From NCBI GenBank assembly GCA_958426425.1, contig CATZYY010000006.1, positions 1 to 43,003 of the forward strand: a stretch of DNA of 43,003 bases, in the 5' to 3' direction. Within the stretch, counting starts at the first letter, position 1; every line of letters begins with the position of its first letter. This document shows, in pieces, positions 41,202 to 43,003 of the stretch. The stretch is from an uncultured Oscillospiraceae bacterium. GTDB taxonomy: Bacteria; Bacillota; Clostridia; Oscillospirales; Oscillospiraceae. The notes below the pieces were generated by a model. The model ran no database searches. It worked only from the letters and a program-made list of their open reading frames with translations, and had not been told where the DNA came from. Both the position numbers and the translations under genes were made by a program.

Positions 41202-42209
41202 TTACTCCACTTCGCTGATGGCGACCGGCCGGTGCTCCTGCAAAGACCGGGCGGCGGCCACCGCCATCAGGACCGGATACAGCCCATCCATTCCGGTGAC
41301 CGGCGGCTGGCGATCCTGGATCACCGCATTGGCAAAAGCCTGCATTTCGGAGACAAAGGCGCCGGTGTAGCGGTCCCACATCACATGATAGGCGGTGTCG
41401 GTCACGCAGCCCGCCTCGTTCCAGAGGGATGCCGTGGTGGGCACGTCGTTGCCGTCCATGGCGCAGCCCTTGGACCCGAAGACCTCAACCCGCTGGTCAT
41501 AACCGTAGACGGCCTTCCGGCTGTTGTCGATGACCCCGATGGCCCCGTTTTCAAAGCGCAGCGTCACCACGGCGGTATCCACATCTCCCGCGTCTCCGAT
41601 GGCCGGGTCCACCAGAACGGAACCGCAGGCACTGACCTCCGTCACCTCAGACCCTGCCAGGAAGCGGGCCATATCGAAGTCGTGGATCATCATGTCGCAG
41701 AAGATACCGCCGGAGGATTTCACATAGGCGATAGAGGGGGGCTCCGGATCCCGGGAGCTGATCTTTACCAGATGCACCTGTCCCACTTTTCCCGCCTGGA
41801 CCATATCGTATACCGCCCGGTGGTTGTGGTCGAAGCGGCGGCAGAAGCCCACCTGCAGCTTCACCCCAGCCTGCTCGGCGGCGGCAATGGCGGAGCGGAC
41901 CCGGGCGATGTCGTAGTCGATGGGCTTTTCACAGAAGATGTGCTTTCCGGCGGCGGCTGCCTGATGGATGAGATCCGCATGGGTGTTGGTGGAGGAGCAG
42001 ATCAGCACGGCCTGGATCTCGGGATTCTGGAACAGCTCCTGGGGGGCTTTGCAGGTATGGGGGATTCCCAGGCTCTTGGCGAATTGCTCCATCTCGTTGT
42101 TCATAAAGGGATCGGCAATGGCTTCGATCTGCATCTGGGGAACAAAGCGGGTGATGTTTTGGGCGTGGACCTTGCCGATTCTTCCGGCGCCGATGATTCC
42201 GATTTTCAT
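41202..42209 (-). CDS. Gfo/Idh/MocA oxidoreductase (inositol 2-dehydrogenase-like)
   Basis: The 335-residue NAD(P)-dependent sugar or cyclitol dehydrogenase has a Rossmann start IGIIGAGRIGKVHAQN, the catalytic Lys in CEKPIDYD, and GIFCDMMIHDFDMARFL with the catalytic D-x-x-H type motif. It resembles IolG, which oxidises myo-inositol to scyllo-inosose. GGGAGGT is 8 nt before ATG 42209, so an upstream ATG (42239) overlapping the neighbour is rejected. It lies 26 nt after a hydroxypyruvate isomerase-like gene in a leftward inositol/sugar catabolism operon that continues beyond the window. Composition is GC-rich like nifJ, so this is probably resident DNA. Confidence 0.9.
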   Translation of the reverse strand: MKIGIIGAGRIGKVHAQNITRFVPQMQIEAIADPFMNNEMEQFAKSLGIPHTCKAPQELFQNPEIQAVLICSSTNTHADLIHQAAAAGKHIFCEKPIDYDIARVRSAIAAAEQAGVKLQVGFCRRFDHNHRAVYDMVQAGKVGQVHLVKISSRDPEPPSIAYVKSSGGIFCDMMIHDFDMARFLAGSEVTEVSACGSVLVDPAIGDAGDVDTAVVTLRFENGAIGVIDNSRKAVYGYDQRVEVFGSKGCAMDGNDVPTTASLWNEAGCVTDTAYHVMWDRYTGAFVSEMQAFANAVIQDRQPPVTGMDGLYPVLMAVAAARSLQEHRPVAISEVE

Positions 42210-42235
42210 GATGTATGACCTCCCGTCAAATATGT

Positions 42236-43003
42236 TCAATACTGCATGATGGCCCGGACCGCCTGGGCGGTGGATGTCTCCGGGATCAGCTCAAAGCCCA
42301 CCAGACCCGTATAGCCGGTCTCCTCCAGACAGGAAAAGACCTTGCGGTAGTTGATCTCTCCGGTGCCGGGCTCATGGCGGCCGGGGGCGTCCGCCACGTG
42401 GATGTGGCCGAACTGATCGCCGTAGGCGCGGATGTTGTCGCACAGGCTGCCTTCATTGAGCTGCATGTGGTAGACGTCATAGAGGACCTTCAGCATGGGG
42501 GAGCCGATCAGCCGCGTCAGTTCCGCAGCCGTGCGGGTGGTGGTGAGGAAATTGCCCTGGTGGTCCGTGGTGATGTTCAGCGGCTCCAGATTCATGGGGA
42601 TGCCGGACTGCTCCGCCAGCTCCGCGCAGGCGCAGAGGGTGTCGAACATGATGCACAGCTTCACGGTGTCGCTGAGCTCCGGATAGCTGTTCAGGACCCT
42701 ACCGCCTTCTCCAAGTCCGTTGGAGTGGATGGTGAGGGACCGGGCGCCTACTTCCTTTGCCGCTGCCACGCTGTGTCGGAGAAACTCCAGATAGTCCTTC
42801 TTTTGGGCCGGATTGATGAGGGAGAGCTCCGCGTCTCCGTTGAACCCGGCAATACCGATGCCGGCTTCTTCGGCGGCCCGCCGGACCGCCCGCAGATCCT
42901 TGTCCATCCAGCTCCAGAATTCCACGTGGGAAAAGCCGTCCCGTTTGGCGGCCTGGAACCGGTCCAGAAAGGGCAGCTCCCCGTACATGGGTTCAATGCA
43001 GGC
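42236..43003 (-). CDS. Hydroxypyruvate isomerase-like TIM-barrel protein (5' end outside window)
   Basis: At least 255 residues of an AP-endonuclease-2-like TIM barrel are visible (sugar phosphate isomerase/epimerase group). Features: PFLDRFQAAKRDGFSHVEFWSW near the N-terminus, a metal Glu in NLEPLN, VLYDVYHMQLNEG, GHIHVADAPGRHEPGTGEINY and a final GFELIPE. This pattern is that of hydroxypyruvate isomerase. The frame stays open to the window edge (ACIEPMYGE), so ATG 42988 is probably not the start; a few residues are missing. Its neighbour is IolG-like, which suggests inositol or related sugar catabolism. Confidence 0.88.
   Translation of the reverse strand, partial: ACIEPMYGELPFLDRFQAAKRDGFSHVEFWSWMDKDLRAVRRAAEEAGIGIAGFNGDAELSLINPAQKKDYLEFLRHSVAAAKEVGARSLTIHSNGLGEGGRVLNSYPELSDTVKLCIMFDTLCACAELAEQSGIPMNLEPLNITTDHQGNFLTTTRTAAELTRLIGSPMLKVLYDVYHMQLNEGSLCDNIRAYGDQFGHIHVADAPGRHEPGTGEINYRKVFSCLEETGYTGLVGFELIPETSTAQAVRAIMQY

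Noticed and set aside
40596..42218. 540-codon plus-strand frame across the hydrolase end, integrase remnant and oxidoreductase
   Set aside because: It runs antisense through two leftward features and out of frame through the hydrolase; its composition is atypical of proteins.

Overview
The window looks like chromosome of a gut-type anaerobic Firmicute, most likely Clostridia/Oscillospiraceae (Flavonifractor- or Lawsonibacter-like). This is inferred from strong Shine-Dalgarno sites, a homodimer-type pyruvate:ferredoxin oxidoreductase, Firmicute mobilizable-element genes (MobC, relaxase, DUF6076, tandem tyrosine recombinases) and GC-rich codon use in the genes that look resident (34396-37899 and 40151-43003). 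Most of the rest is accessory DNA laid down in several layers.

Layout. (1) 1-463: the tail of a probable serine recombinase runs into a truncated AAA ATPase gene, a likely insertion junction. (2) 763-7516: an integrative mobilizable element, with a leftward operon (AAA/RepA-like ATPase, MobC, relaxase with a nested membrane-protein gene, two tyrosine recombinases, zinc ribbon) and a divergent DUF6076 gene. (3) 7840-15619: an SSS symporter, a divergent AraC regulator, two M19 dipeptidase homologues (the second lacks metal ligands and is frameshifted), a YkvI-like transporter and two SnoaL-like proteins. (4) 16064-18720: decayed accessory DNA with RelA/SpoT-like and DUF4160 pseudogenes, DUF6718-like, DUF2442, a sigma fragment and a transposase-like HTH relic.

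(5) 18942-34389: a 15.4-kb catabolic island, the most interesting part. A five-gene Dpp/Opp-type ABC importer is followed by a nucleoside phosphorylase-like protein, MmgE/PrpD, aconitase-type large and small subunits, an isocitrate/isopropylmalate-type dehydrogenase and an MtnA-like isomerase. A second promoter then precedes a class II aldolase, an RpiR regulator, an enolase-superfamily dehydratase and an iron alcohol dehydrogenase. Phosphorylase, MtnA-like isomerase, class II aldolase and alcohol dehydrogenase are the steps of a DHAP shunt (salvage of 5-deoxy or 5-methylthio nucleosides to DHAP plus a two-carbon aldehyde, reduced to an alcohol). Here they are interleaved with a PrpD-aconitase-dehydrogenase module that has neither its usual synthase nor its lyase. 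A perfect 25-bp palindrome overlaps the -35 box of the importer promoter and is a strong candidate operator for the RpiR protein.

(6) 34396-43003: pyruvate:ferredoxin oxidoreductase, an AlbA_2/Schlafen-type ATP-binding protein, a scrambled second copy of the DUF6718-like/sigma segment (sharing an identical 42-bp stretch with 17514-17555), the 3' part of a tRNA-like gene, a class I glutamine-amidotransferase-like hydrolase, an integrase remnant, and leftward Gfo/Idh/MocA oxidoreductase and hydroxypyruvate-isomerase-like genes, the last cut by the window edge.

All family assignments come from motifs and overall sequence resemblance read by eye; no database search was possible.
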